Positions 11,161-21,696 of a DNA stretch of 64,000 nt are shown here, piece after piece. Source of the DNA: Strigamia acuminata (taxonomy: Eukaryota > Arthropoda > Chilopoda > Geophilomorpha > Linotaeniidae); NCBI GenBank assembly GCA_949358305.1, contig OX442321.1, forward strand, positions 4,117,605 to 4,181,604. Direction: 5' to 3'. Made by a program: the position numbers and the translations under genes. The notes below the pieces were generated by a model. That model did not search any database. It was not told the origin of the DNA and saw nothing but the letters and a program-made list of their open reading frames with translations. Each line of letters opens with the position of its first letter. Positions within the stretch are counted from its first letter, which is position 1.

Positions 11161-14100
11161 ATGAGCCTTGAAATCATTTCTGCTCTGATTATTGCAATAT
11201 GCATCGCCGTGTGGCAATTAAGCAAACGGGAACGTCGCAATTTGATCAATAAGTTTCCAGGCCCGCCGCTCTGGCCCGTCGTAGGAAATGCTTTGGATTT
11301 ACTGGTAAATCGTGAAGGTAATTTTTTTTCATTCTAGTATTTAATTTTCTGACAAATCTTGCTCTATTTTCCCCACATTGAACATTTTCTAAGCCTTTTT
11401 GCAGTGCAGCACACTGTTTGCATTGTTTGCATGTTCTCTTTCTCTGTTAGAAGTTTTCTTTGTTAGTGTTTTTATTCTTTTTTTTCATTCCAGCCTTTGG
11501 GTTTGTAGGAGATGGGTCTGATTCTTTCTGTTTTCTTTCGCTTTTGTATGCTTCAATTCCTCCTCGGGTCTATGTCCGTGTTCAAGGTTGCCGCGAGCCG
11601 GTTGAACAAGTTCAGGTCTCGGGAGAAGATGATTTTGCGGGCCAGCTAAAACTTCATCCGTCTTAAAAAATGGAACAAATTTACTTTACCGACCACCGCT
11701 CAGATCATCTCCAAATTTTGGATTTAGGGGTATTCAAGGATGGGGAATCGAACAGCGTTGATGGTTTTGGGGAGTAAACGAAAACGGAAGCGAAAAAGAG
11801 GAGATTAACGACTTTTAATTGCCCCCCCCCAATCCCTGGTTCCGGGTTGAAATGTTTTGACAGGAAGATATGCTTTGATTCAAAATGACAGGTAAAAGTA
11901 TCTCTGCTACACAAAACGGAGTAATTAGAATAGAATGCCATGTTATTTGTCGTGGAAACAAACATTGCTTATGTAATATTTACAATTTTTTTTCTTTTCT
12001 TTTAGATTTTGTAGCTCTGCTTTTTTCCTATCAAAAGAAATGGCCGAAGCATTTCCGTATTTGGTTAGGTCCACAACCATTTCTGTATCTTTACAATGCA
12101 CAGGATATCGAAGTACATATAATGAATATTCAATGACACCTTATTTTTTATTGTGTTTTTGCTTTCCAGATCATTCTGTCCAGTTCTTCACAGATCGACA
12201 AGGCAAGTTTATACACATTACTTCATCCGTGGTTAGGTACAGGACTTCTTACAAGGTATTCATACCCTATCTATGTGTTCTATCTACGTCATTTTTCACC
12301 GTTGGGTAATGTGGGAAATTGTGGAACACAAACTGGAGGAAAGTAATTGACTGTTGATTTATTATGTTGTTTTAAAATTTAGTAACGGACGGAAGTGGCA
12401 GACACGGCGCAAACTGCTTACGCCTGCTTTTCATTTTCGAATACTCGAAGATTTTATTCCAGTGTTCAATGAACAGAGTGACACATTAATAGAAATTTTA
12501 AATCAAAATATTCATAAACCTTCATTTGATATTTTTCCACTCATCATATTGTGTTCGTTGGACATAATTTGCGGTTAGTAAATCTATTTTAAGTCCTTTT
12601 ATGTGTAAGAAATATTGCATTTTAAATGAACAAAGTTGAGGAAACTCCATACAACATCAAGTGTAATAGCACTGCAGGAAATGGTGTAATAAATAAAAGC
12701 ATTTCCTCCAGAGAGACTTTACAACCGTCCCCAGAATAAGTGTTGTGTATGATACAAATTATATTCTTTTTCTTACATTTTAGAATCTGCTATGGGAGTA
12801 AAAGTGAATGCCCAAATAAACAGTGAGTCTCCCTATATCAAAGCATTAGATCGGTACTTTTTTAAAATTATTATTTTTATGTTATTTATTTAGCCATGAA
12901 ATCTGGACATTTTAAACAGTTTATCCACTTTATGATTATAGCTTTTAAAAAATTGAACTCATATTCTACAATATATTAACAATAAATATCATTTTTGTCC
13001 AGATTTTCTGCTGATATGGTTATACAGCATTAAAATATATAATCTATTATTAGTTTGTGTTTAAGAAGTATTCAAGTTCACTAACCACACATTGCTATTA
13101 TTACTATTCCAGAATCAAAGACATAATTCATCATAGAATGTACAGATTTTATTTATGGCCAGATGTAATATTCAATTTAACACCATCAGGTGTTGAACAT
13201 GCCAGATGCATGAAGGTCGTACATACCTTTTCAGAAAAAGTTAGTAACGCCATAACTGATAAAAAAATTAATTTCTTTATTCAATAATCAAAACTAAATA
13301 AATTAGGTGATTCAAGAACGAAAAACAATATGGATACAAAATAAAAGTGCTAATATTGAAGACAAAAAACGCCTTGCTTTCTTAGATCTTCTTTTCGATG
13401 CATCTGATAATGGAAACAATTTATCCGATTCCGATATTCATGAAGAAGTTAACACATTTATGTTTGAAGGCCATGACACAACCGCGGTAGGAATTAGTTG
13501 GGCGTTGTTCCTTCTTGGCCATAATCAAGAAATACAGCAGAAAGTGTTTGAGGAATTACGGTCAATATTTGGTAAGCTATTCGGTAACTGCGACAACTGC
13601 ATGATAAAATGCAGTAGCCGAGATATTGCAGTTTCAATAATGTATGTTATCAGGTGATGATCAAAGCAGACATGCAACATTAGATGATTTGAAATGCATG
13701 AAGTATTTAGAATGTGTCATTAAGGTATTGTATAGTGTTATTTATACTTGATTCCACCACTTACCGCCACCGTTAGCTGTGGAAATGTACAGTTTTTTTT
13801 ATCTTAGGAAACACTTCGTCTTTTTCCTTCTGTTCCTGAAATGGGCCGAACACTAACCACCGATGTGGTTTTTGGTAATTTGTTAACTAATAATTACTAA
13901 TCAACTTCCAACAATCTATGGTTTCATCTTTCCAAGATGGCGATAAAATTCTTCCATCAGGAACTGGCATTGGTATTATTCCGCTATTATTACACAGAGA
14001 TCCAACTGTATTTCCTGATCCAGAAAAATTTGAACCGGACAGGTTTTTGCCGGAAAATTCCCTCAACAGAAATCCTTTTGCATATATCCCATTTTCAGCA

Positions 14101-14429
14101 GGACCGAGGAATTGTATTGGTAAGTTGCAAAACATATCAAAAGTGGAAAGAGTAATCAAACAGATTTTGAACAAGCACTTGTAATGATGGTAATAAAAGC
14201 CACCCAAGCATCAAGAAGCTGTCTTCATTTCGTGGTATTCTATTCTCAATCTGTGTACCCTTTTTTAGGTCAAAGGTTTGCGATGTTGGAATTAAAAGTG
14301 GTTATCTCTCGAATATTGCTGTCATACTCCATCGAATCTATCATACCTCGAGACAAAATTAAATTCATCTCAGAATTAATGTTAATGCCTAAACATGGTA
14401 TTCTGGTTCATCTTACACCTCGCAAATAA
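11161..14429 (+). CDS. CYP4: Cytochrome P450, CYP4 family (P450-1)
   Basis: Eleven exons: 11161-11317, 12006-12112, 12170-12255, 12383-12573, 12784-12853, 13113-13239, 13307-13571, 13654-13724, 13808-13874, 13937-14119, 14269-14429. They join in frame to 494 aa. There is an N-terminal membrane anchor (residues 3-18), a FPGPP hinge, helix-C KWQTR, and the CYP4 I-helix signature [14 protein letters not shown] (EGHDTT about 300-305). K-helix ETLR (about 359-362) and heme-binding [10 protein letters not shown] with the axial Cys at about 440 follow. This is an ER-bound heme-thiolate monooxygenase partnering NADPH-P450 reductase. CYP4 enzymes usually hydroxylate fatty acids or detoxify xenobiotics; the substrate here is unknown. 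Exon 5 is 6 bp shorter than in copies 2-8, shared only with P450-9, so these two are the outgroup-like copies. Intron 1 (688 bp) holds an unidentified insert. AATAAA follows at 14465. Confidence 0.9.
11318..12005 (+). other. Long intron 1 of P450-1 with an unidentified GC-richer insert
   Basis: In the other copies this intron is often about 53 bp. The stretch 11480-11880 is less AT-rich than its flanks, has a C-run at 11821-11830 and a 68-codon frame (11460-11666) with no recognised motif. It is probably a degenerate transposon fragment. Confidence 0.4.
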
Positions 14430-14464
14430 TAATCTGTCTACTTCATTACACCATTGTATGTATG

Positions 14465-14470
14465 AATAAA
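14465..14470 (+). terminator. Poly(A) signal of P450-1
   Basis: AATAAA 36 bp past the stop codon. Confidence 0.6.
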
Positions 14471-14563
14471 TAATTTATAAACTAAGCAAATACTGTAACA
14501 ATAATGTTTCCCAATAGATGTAAATAAACACTTCAGAACTAAAAATTAGGATGGTCCGATAAT

Positions 14564-16254
14564 CAGTAGGGCGTCGATTATCCGAACTTCAGTCATGTGA
14601 ACAAAGACATCATCTTCAAAAAACTGTTTAATGTTGTTTATATTTTGTTTGTCACCTGGCTCCAATATGCAAATCCCGAATGAAGGTCTCCCACCAGGGG
14701 GAGCTCATGTAATCTTCCGGTTACGTTACAATAACGTGTAGTTCGTGCGCGATAATGTGTATGCGAATAAACAACTTTATCCATCAAAATTCAATGCGAT
14801 CTTCCTTCAACATTTAACTTCTTTTTTCCTGTACCTTTACTTCATCAGAGTGCGTATTAATAATAAATAATAATAATAATCTATCGCAACGCACTTCATT
14901 AACGGATCAATGAATTTTTTCAGTGATACATGTTGATTAGCAGCTAATCATAAAATAATTTAGAAGCAATAAAATAGACGAGAAACACCGATGACAGTGA
15001 AATGCACACATGAACTGAATTTAACTGAATTTGGAAGATTTTTTTGTCTAGAATAAGCTTTTCTGTAACTGCAAGTTTGATTGTAGAAATATGGAAACAC
15101 GTTGCTATTGCACCTCACCAAAAATCAACGACCCACCCGTGAGACGCACCCCAGAGTTTGAGAAACCCTGCATTACAGTATGCGTTTAATCTACTACTCC
15201 TTGCCAAAAAATGGAATACCCTATATTTTTGAACTTTTAATATTTGAAATTTCTCAGAAACTATTTCTCATAAGTAAAAATGATTTTAGGAGGATTTAAA
15301 GGATTGTTAGAGCTATCATTTCGTTATAGGTTTTTTTAGAAAATAATGAATAGTTAAAGAGAAAAAAATTAAAAACTCCAAAAAGTGACAATTTACAATA
15401 TTTCTCATAACTTGTAAACAGAATAAGATAAAATTAAAAACTAAACAGATTTCAGACCGTCTATATCCCAGGAAACTTTTCTAAATTGGATGTATGGGTC
15501 TCCAAGGCCCTCAAAAAAAGGCGTAATGGAGCTATGTAAAGGGGTAGACAACCACTATTTTTCAAAAAATTGTGGCGAGCACAACTGTTGACGAATCAAG
15601 TCATAACTATAACATGTTATATAGTACGACACAATAATGCTTCAATGCTAAAGTTTTGTTTCGATTCGTCAACAGTTGTGCTCGCCACAATTTTTTGAAA
15701 AAATAGTGGTTGTCTACCCCTTTACATAGCTCCATTACGTTTTTTTTTAGGGCCTTGGAGACCCATACATCCAATTTAGAAAAGGTTCTTGAGATATAGA
15801 CGGTCTCAAATCTGTTTAGTTTTTAATTTTATCTCATTCTGTTTACAAGTTATGAGAAATATTGTAAATTGTCACTTTTTGGAGTTTTTAATTTTTTTCT
15901 CTTTAACTATTCATTATTTTCTAAAAAACTTATAACGAAATGATAGGTCTAACAATCCTTTAAATCCTCCAAAAACCATTTTTACTTATGAGAAATAGTT
16001 TCTAAGAAATTTCAAATATTAAAAGTTCAAAAATATAGGGTATTCCATTTTTTCGGCAAGGAGTAGTACACTCTAAACCGATACAACGTTGACCTATTTC
16101 CAATTGGTTGAGCCAAATTATGCCTGACTGTGGCCTGTGCTCTACTATGCGGAAGAAAAATTCTGTATCAAAGCATCACCTTTGACAATGAAACAAGTGT
16201 TGGTAATCGATCAGTTATGACCCCAGATCAGTTTGGATAATCGACGCTCTACTG
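14564..16254. mobile_element. pogo/Tigger-like TIR element carrying a nested foldback
   Basis: The ends read CAGTAGGGCGTCGATTATCC and, inverted, GGATAATCGACGCTCTACTG: a terminal inverted repeat of about 24 bp with one or two mismatches, close in style to pogo/Tigger termini. No transposase frame is visible. Almost half of its length is a second element (15192-16068) inserted within it. Confidence 0.75.
15192..16068. mobile_element. 877-bp foldback element
   Basis: Two arms of about 410 bp (15192-15600 and 15655-16068) are near-perfect reverse complements around a roughly 55-bp loop. The tips are TACTACTCCTTGCC and GGCAAGGAGTAGTA, the outermost TA fitting a TA target duplication. Only a few mismatches separate the arms. 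There is no coding capacity. Confidence 0.9.
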
Positions 16255-16362
16255 TCCTGATGTCCGTGTACAGTACCTGGGCTCCTCCAGGGGTTGAAAG
16301 TCACTAATTTCGTAGTTGGGTAGTGCTCAAAATGTCTAACTTGATCAGGTCTATAGTCAATC

Positions 16363-16735
16363 TCATTTCCATTTCTGTTGGTAGGAGGCGAGCTTCATCC
16401 ATTGGGGCGTATTAACTGTAAAAAATATAAAACTTTCATTAAAAAAGGAAATTTTTAGAAGAATATGCGTTATAGCTTGTGAAATATTTGAACTACGTGC
16501 CATTTTCCAGCGAAAACCTCTGAAGTTGTTGCCATCTGGCGTCAAAACGCAAAAACCGAAAGTTTCGGCATTCCGTCACCAGATGACGCGAACAAATGAC
16601 AACTGTTGTACGGTAACCTTGAAGAAGCCCTTGCTTCCTCTTGGCCGACTTGGTGGACTAATACAAATAAAACAAAACATTTAAAAAACAAATTCTAAAT
16701 AACAAGCAACTGCAACAAACAATCACAAATGCAAT
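16363..16735. other. Intergenic sequence, no gene seen
   Basis: A 60-codon minus frame (16363-16545) has no recognised motif. A CGCCAGATGGC-type motif (about 16531-16541, minus) also occurs near 46546-46557 and is probably part of dispersed repeats. Confidence 0.35.
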
Positions 16736-16801
16736 TAAATTTTATTACATTTCTTTCCAACACATCTCCACTTAAAAGTGAAAAATCCTTGAAAGAAACG
16801 A

Positions 16802-17020
16802 TCAAAATACGACATAATCACTTCCTTCGAAGTCGTGAGAACCAAAAGGCGTGACAACATTCACGTTACATAATCCAACGTTGCTGGACATCACACGACA
16901 GGTAAATACTAAGCTCATTTCATATTTACCCAAAAACGATCCAATCTGCGATTTCACTGCTTTAATCAACCTCAGATAAATAATTTCGTGTATAAGACGA
17001 ATATTCCGACAGTTAACTCC
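16802..17020 (-). CDS. Possible last exon of a small unknown minus-strand gene
   Basis: The minus-strand frame from ATG at about 17020 to the stop at 16802 gives 72-73 aa (begins MGVNCRNIRLIHEII, ends FEGSDYVVF). Just upstream there is a strong acceptor (long T-run then TTTTTTAG at about 17042). A good donor (GTAAGG, about 17225) lies 180 bp further upstream, so the ATG would sit in exon 2 after a short 5' non-coding exon. AATAAA on the minus strand follows about 60 bp after the stop (near 16740). It has three Cys and no signal peptide, and I recognise no family. It is divergent to the prokineticin-like gene at 17433. The frame could be chance; the splice and poly(A) signals raise it above noise. 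Confidence 0.35.
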   Translation of the reverse strand, partial: GVNCRNIRLIHEIIYLRLIKAVKSQIGSFLGKYEMSLVFTCRVMSSNVGLCNVNVVTPFGSHDFEGSDYVVF

Positions 17021-17432
17021 CATTTTCTTGTCCTTCAAACTCTAAAAAAGAAAAAAAAATACGTTGATAAATAACTTGAAACTCGTTTCTACATCCGGGA
17101 ACAATTACAGCGATGTCGAGTAAATTTTCCTGGAGGTTTATTCTATTCCACAGTTAATATTAAAATGCAAACGTTTAGAATTTAGGAGAATGTGTACTGA
17201 ATTGAATACGAGTTAAGCCTTACCCGTTTGAATTACATTTTGTAGTGGATATTGATTGAATTAGAGTGTGGAGTGTGTTGGAATTTGGGAACGAGAAGCG
17301 GGAGCGATCGGTTCAACCTAGGAAATATAATCGATCATCACTTGTTGGATGCCTACGGTAGTTCCGAGTTGCCAACAATCATTTAGAACAATTTCTTTAA
17401 TTTTCCAGAATTTTCATCATTAATCGCTCAAC

Positions 17433-18034
17433 ATGAAGTCCATAATGATTATAACCTTGAGTATTTGTGTTTTCGTTTTGGTCAGTGACTTGTTATGTGA
17501 AATTATTGTTATTTTACATTGTTTTTTGGAATTATTCACTTTAGAGTGTCAATGCGAAAACATGCAGTGAAGGTTGTGACATACACAACGAATGTTGCAA
17601 AGATTTCGGAGTTACAAAAACGTAAGAAAATAAATTTTAATAATTATATTCATTAATATTCGTATATTTTTGTTGCCAGTTGTTTAAGTTTGCGTGCAGA
17701 AGGTGAAACGTGTGGTGGAAAATTCCTGTGCGAATGTCAACCAGGCCACAGCTGCAAAGAAAGAGAGGTATTGAAAAAACAAATGTTCCTCATATATTTC
17801 CTTACACTTTCCCACTCCAGCAGCTTCTTCTAAATCCAGTATAGTTAGTGTCACTGCCACGTATCCATAAATACACAAGTATACTGGAATTAGTATCCTA
17901 ACCTTTAGCAACAATAATAAAAAATCCATCGTTTTATAATATCTTACACTTGTTTTGCAGGAAAGCTTTTGGAACCCGATAAAAATTGGATCTGGGATTT
18001 GCACTGCTCATATAGTTCAAGGGATAGTGAATGA
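17433..18034 (+). CDS. Prokineticin/astakine-like 10-Cys secreted protein
   Basis: Four exons: 17433-17480, 17545-17621, 17680-17768, 17961-18034, joining to 95 aa. Residues 1-20 are a signal peptide (hydrophobic MIITLSICVFVL, then SVNA). The mature part has ten Cys at about 23, 27, 33, 34, 43, 53, 59, 61, 67 and 87, in the order C-C-CC-C-C-CxC-C-C. The stretch C-x9-C containing RAEGET, then CEC and CQPGHSC, matches the prokineticin-domain (colipase-like) framework. The vertebrate N-terminal AVIT motif is absent, as in arthropod astakines, which are blood-cell growth factors. Some venom and other secreted peptides share this fold, so a cytokine role is inference. The last exon is not strongly conserved in pattern but supplies the tenth Cys. 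It stands alone between P450 genes. Confidence 0.7.
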
Positions 18035-18120
18035 AGGATCGATTAAGGACATCTTTAAGGATGTCTAGCTGGATCAAACAATGCCATTGATATATATAAC
18101 TATGTAATCCACTGTCATAT

Positions 18121-18344
18121 CATGAACCAAGGATAACACGGACACGGAACCACAAGTTCAATGCATTTTGCTACCGATGACGCCACATAAAATTTAGCCG
18201 CACTGTATTCTGGGATAACTTTCAGGGAACAAACATGCTTAGTTGGCAAGCACTGCATGACACATGATTGCTGTCATCCAATCAGCGCACAGAAGACAAT
18301 AGGAAATAACATACAGATACTTGTCCGTGTTATCCTTGGTTCAT
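18121..18344. mobile_element. MITE, family with GAACCAAGGATAACA ends
   Basis: About 224 bp with terminal inverted repeats GAACCAAGGATAACACGGAC and GTCCGTGTTATCCTTGGTTC. The interior includes GTATTCTGGGAT and TGACACATGATTGCTGTCAT. Related copies sit in intron 3 of P450-5 and P450-6 and in intron 8 of P450-9. Confidence 0.88.
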
Positions 18345-19265
18345 AATCATATATCGGTATGTTTAATAAAATTTATAAACTTCAAAGATTTTGTTATCGG
18401 AAAACTATTGCTTGAATCTTTTCTTTTCACCGTCAGCCCTAGCGTTCTTTAACCCTCAGATGGGCAACAATGTACCAATTTTGGGACAACACTCTTCTTG
18501 AATAGGAAAACTTTTTTTGGTTTAATATAATTTTCTAAAAATTTCTGACTTTGTTCACACAACAATAATGTTTGTTTAAAAAAAAAATTGGAGTGTTCTG
18601 AACATTATTTATTTATTTATTCACCTTTGAAAATTCTGGCCCTTAGAAATTCCAGCTTAAATTTAAGTTGGCTTCTCCCAATTTTTTAAAAGCGCTTCCA
18701 CTTAGTGCTTCCAATTTTTATCAGCAGACACCGTGTGGCGCTAGTAGTCCAACACATGTGATTACGGTATTATTACGGTTCCATTTCTGGCTAAAATATA
18801 CATTTAAAATTAAATATTTTAGGACAAATTAAACTTTTTCACTTAAAATTAATTTTCTTGGCTTAAAATTAATTTCAACAACAGTAGCGCCAAGTGCGAC
18901 AATTTTTCGCACTACCCTAACAGCGCTTAAGCTAACGGCCTTCCGGATTTAATTATTTTGTCCCAAATTTGGTGCATTATGGCACCAAAGTGTCGTCTTT
19001 GGAGGTTGGCCATCTGAGGGTTAAAAGTAGGTCTGAAGAGCACGACTGAATGATCAGGATGCAGAAGACATAAAGCCACTTCTGTAAGTGCCTGGAACAA
19101 AAAAGCCACATATTGCTTTTCCCATTACAATTACAACAATAGGCAAATTCCCTTCTAACACTTAGCAAGCCAAATCAACATGATAAAACACAAAACAATT
19201 TTAGTAACCTCCATATGAAAAATTCCAAACCTCATCTGAAAAAACATGATATCTAATCTCAGCAA
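18345..19265. other. Intergenic region upstream of P450-2
   Basis: AT-rich with no gene found. The 3' end of this stretch (from about 19150) resembles the region upstream of P450-4, consistent with duplication of whole gene-plus-promoter units. Confidence 0.4.
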
Positions 19266-19340
19266 TTATTATCGTATTTTTTCAACTTTGAAGGACATTC
19301 AAGCGATTTCATTTCAGAGTTAAACTTCATCAACAAGAGA
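19251..19340 (+). promoter_or_regulatory. Conserved upstream block of P450-2
   Basis: The 90 bp before the ATG are conserved with P450-3, P450-4 and the exon-1 fragment at 28562 (CTCAGCAAT, GAAGGACATTCAA, TTTCATTTCAGAGTTAA). The first GATA-type site present in P450-3 (CTTATC) is mutated to CTAATC here; a second TTATC at 19269-19273 is kept. Confidence 0.45.
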
Positions 19341-21696
19341 ATGCACGTTGAATTAATTTCGGCGGTGATACTAATCATTTGTATAACTCTTTGGCAAGTC
19401 CAGAGAAAAAAAATTGCAAAATGCATAAATGATTTTCCAGGACCAGCAGGATGGCCCATCGTTGGAAATGCATTATCCTTTGTACAAATTAATCATGGAA
19501 GTATGAGTGACATTGCACAACACTTATTTTTTAAATAACATTTTATTTCACCAGGTACTTTTGCCGTACTGTGCGCTTTTTATAAAATGTGGCCAAAATA
19601 TTTTCGCTGCTGGACGGGCAACTTAGTTATGATAGTCCTTTGTGACGCAAATGACGTAGAAGTAAGATACTGAATCAATCCGTACTGCTGTAATTTATTT
19701 ATATCATTTTATTATAGACCGTATTGACGAGTTCGACTCTCATTGACAAATCAAATTTATACGATTTTCTACACCCCTGGCTGGGTACTGGTCTTCTAAC
19801 GAGGTTAATTTGAAGTTCAAGATAAAGTTAATAATTGTTTATTCCTCCTTATCGTTTATTCCAGCACTGGTCGAAAATGGCAGACACGTAGAAAATTGCT
19901 GACACCATCTTTCCATTTCCGTATCTTGTCTGATTTTATTCCAGTGTTCAACGAACAATGTGACACATTGATACAAGTTTTGAATCAACACGTGAATAAA
20001 CAATCATTTGACATCCATTCTTTAGTAACACTGTGCACGTTGGACATTATTTGCGGTATAAACTTGTATTATTCTGTACACGTTCGATTAAAAATAGCTG
20101 TACATTTCCATTTTAGAATCTGTCATGGGTGTAAAGATAAATGCTCTAATAAATTATGAATCACCAACATCGTACATAAAAGCAATAGAGAGGTACTACA
20201 TATGTGAGACAGATTTCCATGAACTAGAAAAGCACAATGTAAGCTAATGTAATAGCCTGCCAAAAAAGCATCGCTAACATGTTATTTTAATTTTATTAGT
20301 GCAGATGTTCTCGGTTATGCTTGCTTTTGAGCTTTTCTTTCTTGTTTGTAGGAATCATCCTGCAGTGGACTTAATAAAAATAGTATATTATTTAATTATG
20401 TGATTGCAGAATCAAAACAATAATCCACTCAAGAATGTATAAGGTTCATTTATGGCCAGAGCCGTTATTTCGATTATTTCCTGAAGGCCGAGAACATGCA
20501 AAATGTTTGGAGATTATACACAAGTTTACAGAAAAAGTTTGTACATTTATTCGTTGAACTATTTAATGTTTCAACTGAAAATGGTTAGGTGATTCGAGAA
20601 AGGAAAACCGTTTGGAAACAAACATCAAAAACTAAAAGCATCGGATATAAAAAGAAAGAACCACACGCTCTTTTAGATTCACTTCTCGACGCATCTGATA
20701 ATGGGAAGAGTTTATCCGATTCCGATATCCGCGAAGAAGTCGATACTTTTTTGTTCGAGGGACATGATACCACTGCAGTTGGAATTAGCTGGACATTGTT
20801 CCTTTTAGGGCATAATCAACACATACAACAACAAGTGCAGGAAGAATTAGATTCAATATTAGGTAAACTTCACGTACCAAGAGAAAATGTTTAAAAAGAT
20901 TTAACTTTGAATTAGGATGTAAACAAACAATTTCAACTCCCTTTTAGACTGTATACTGACTAAATGTAAAATTGTATTGAATATTCTTTCATTTTAATTT
21001 TCCAGGTGATGACAAAAACAAACATGCAACAATTGATGACTTAAATCGAATGAAATATCTAGAATGTGTTATTAAAGTGAGATTTAATATTTACCCATTA
21101 CCAACTTAAATGCAAATATTATTTTCATTTAGGAATCTCAGCGTCTCTATCCATCTGTTCCACTGTTTGCTCGCCAATTAAAAGCTGACACAGTGATAGG
21201 TAGGAAATAATAAACAAAATAAAATAAAAATAATTGAAACAAAACTTTGTCTTCGTATGTTCCAAAAGATGGCAAAATTGTTCCTGCAGGCGTTCATGTA
21301 AATATATCACCATATCTCTTGCACAGAGATCCAGTTGTATTTCCCGATCCAGAAACATTTGACCCCACTAGATTTTTTCCAGAAAATTGTTTAACCAGAA
21401 ATCCTTTTGCTTACGTTCCCTTTTCTGCCGGACCAAGAAATTGCATAGGTAGGTTTTAAAAATATAATAAAAAACAATAATTACAGTATTTTGTTTGCAT
21501 TTTGTTTTGTTCAGGTCAAAAGTTTGCCATGTTGAAGTTAAAAGTGGTTTTGTCTCGTATGTTACGTTCATTTACTATTGAATCATTGGACCCTCGAGAT
21601 CAAGTTGACATTAGCATTAACATAGTATTAGTGCCAAAAAATGGAATTAATGTTCATTTGACACCTCGCAACACCAACATGAATCAATTCACTTGA
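19341..21696 (+). CDS. CYP4: Cytochrome P450, CYP4 family (P450-2)
   Basis: Exons 19341-19500, 19555-19661, 19718-19803, 19865-20055, 20117-20192, 20410-20536, 20589-20862, 21006-21076, 21133-21199, 21269-21448, 21515-21696 join without a break to 506 aa. The anchor is [18 protein letters not shown], the hinge FPGPAGWP (32-39), I-helix [14 protein letters not shown] (306-311 for EGHDTT), K-helix ESQR (365-368), and [10 protein letters not shown] carries the heme-ligand Cys445. All residues needed for a working P450 are present. It belongs to the closely related trio 2/3/4, which share even intron sequence (introns 4, 6 and 10). The exon-10 acceptor is a weak CCAAAAG. The region just after exon 10 starts ([14 protein letters not shown]) differs strongly from the other subgroup, likely changing the substrate pocket. 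The C-terminus ends NTNMNQFT. Confidence 0.92.
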
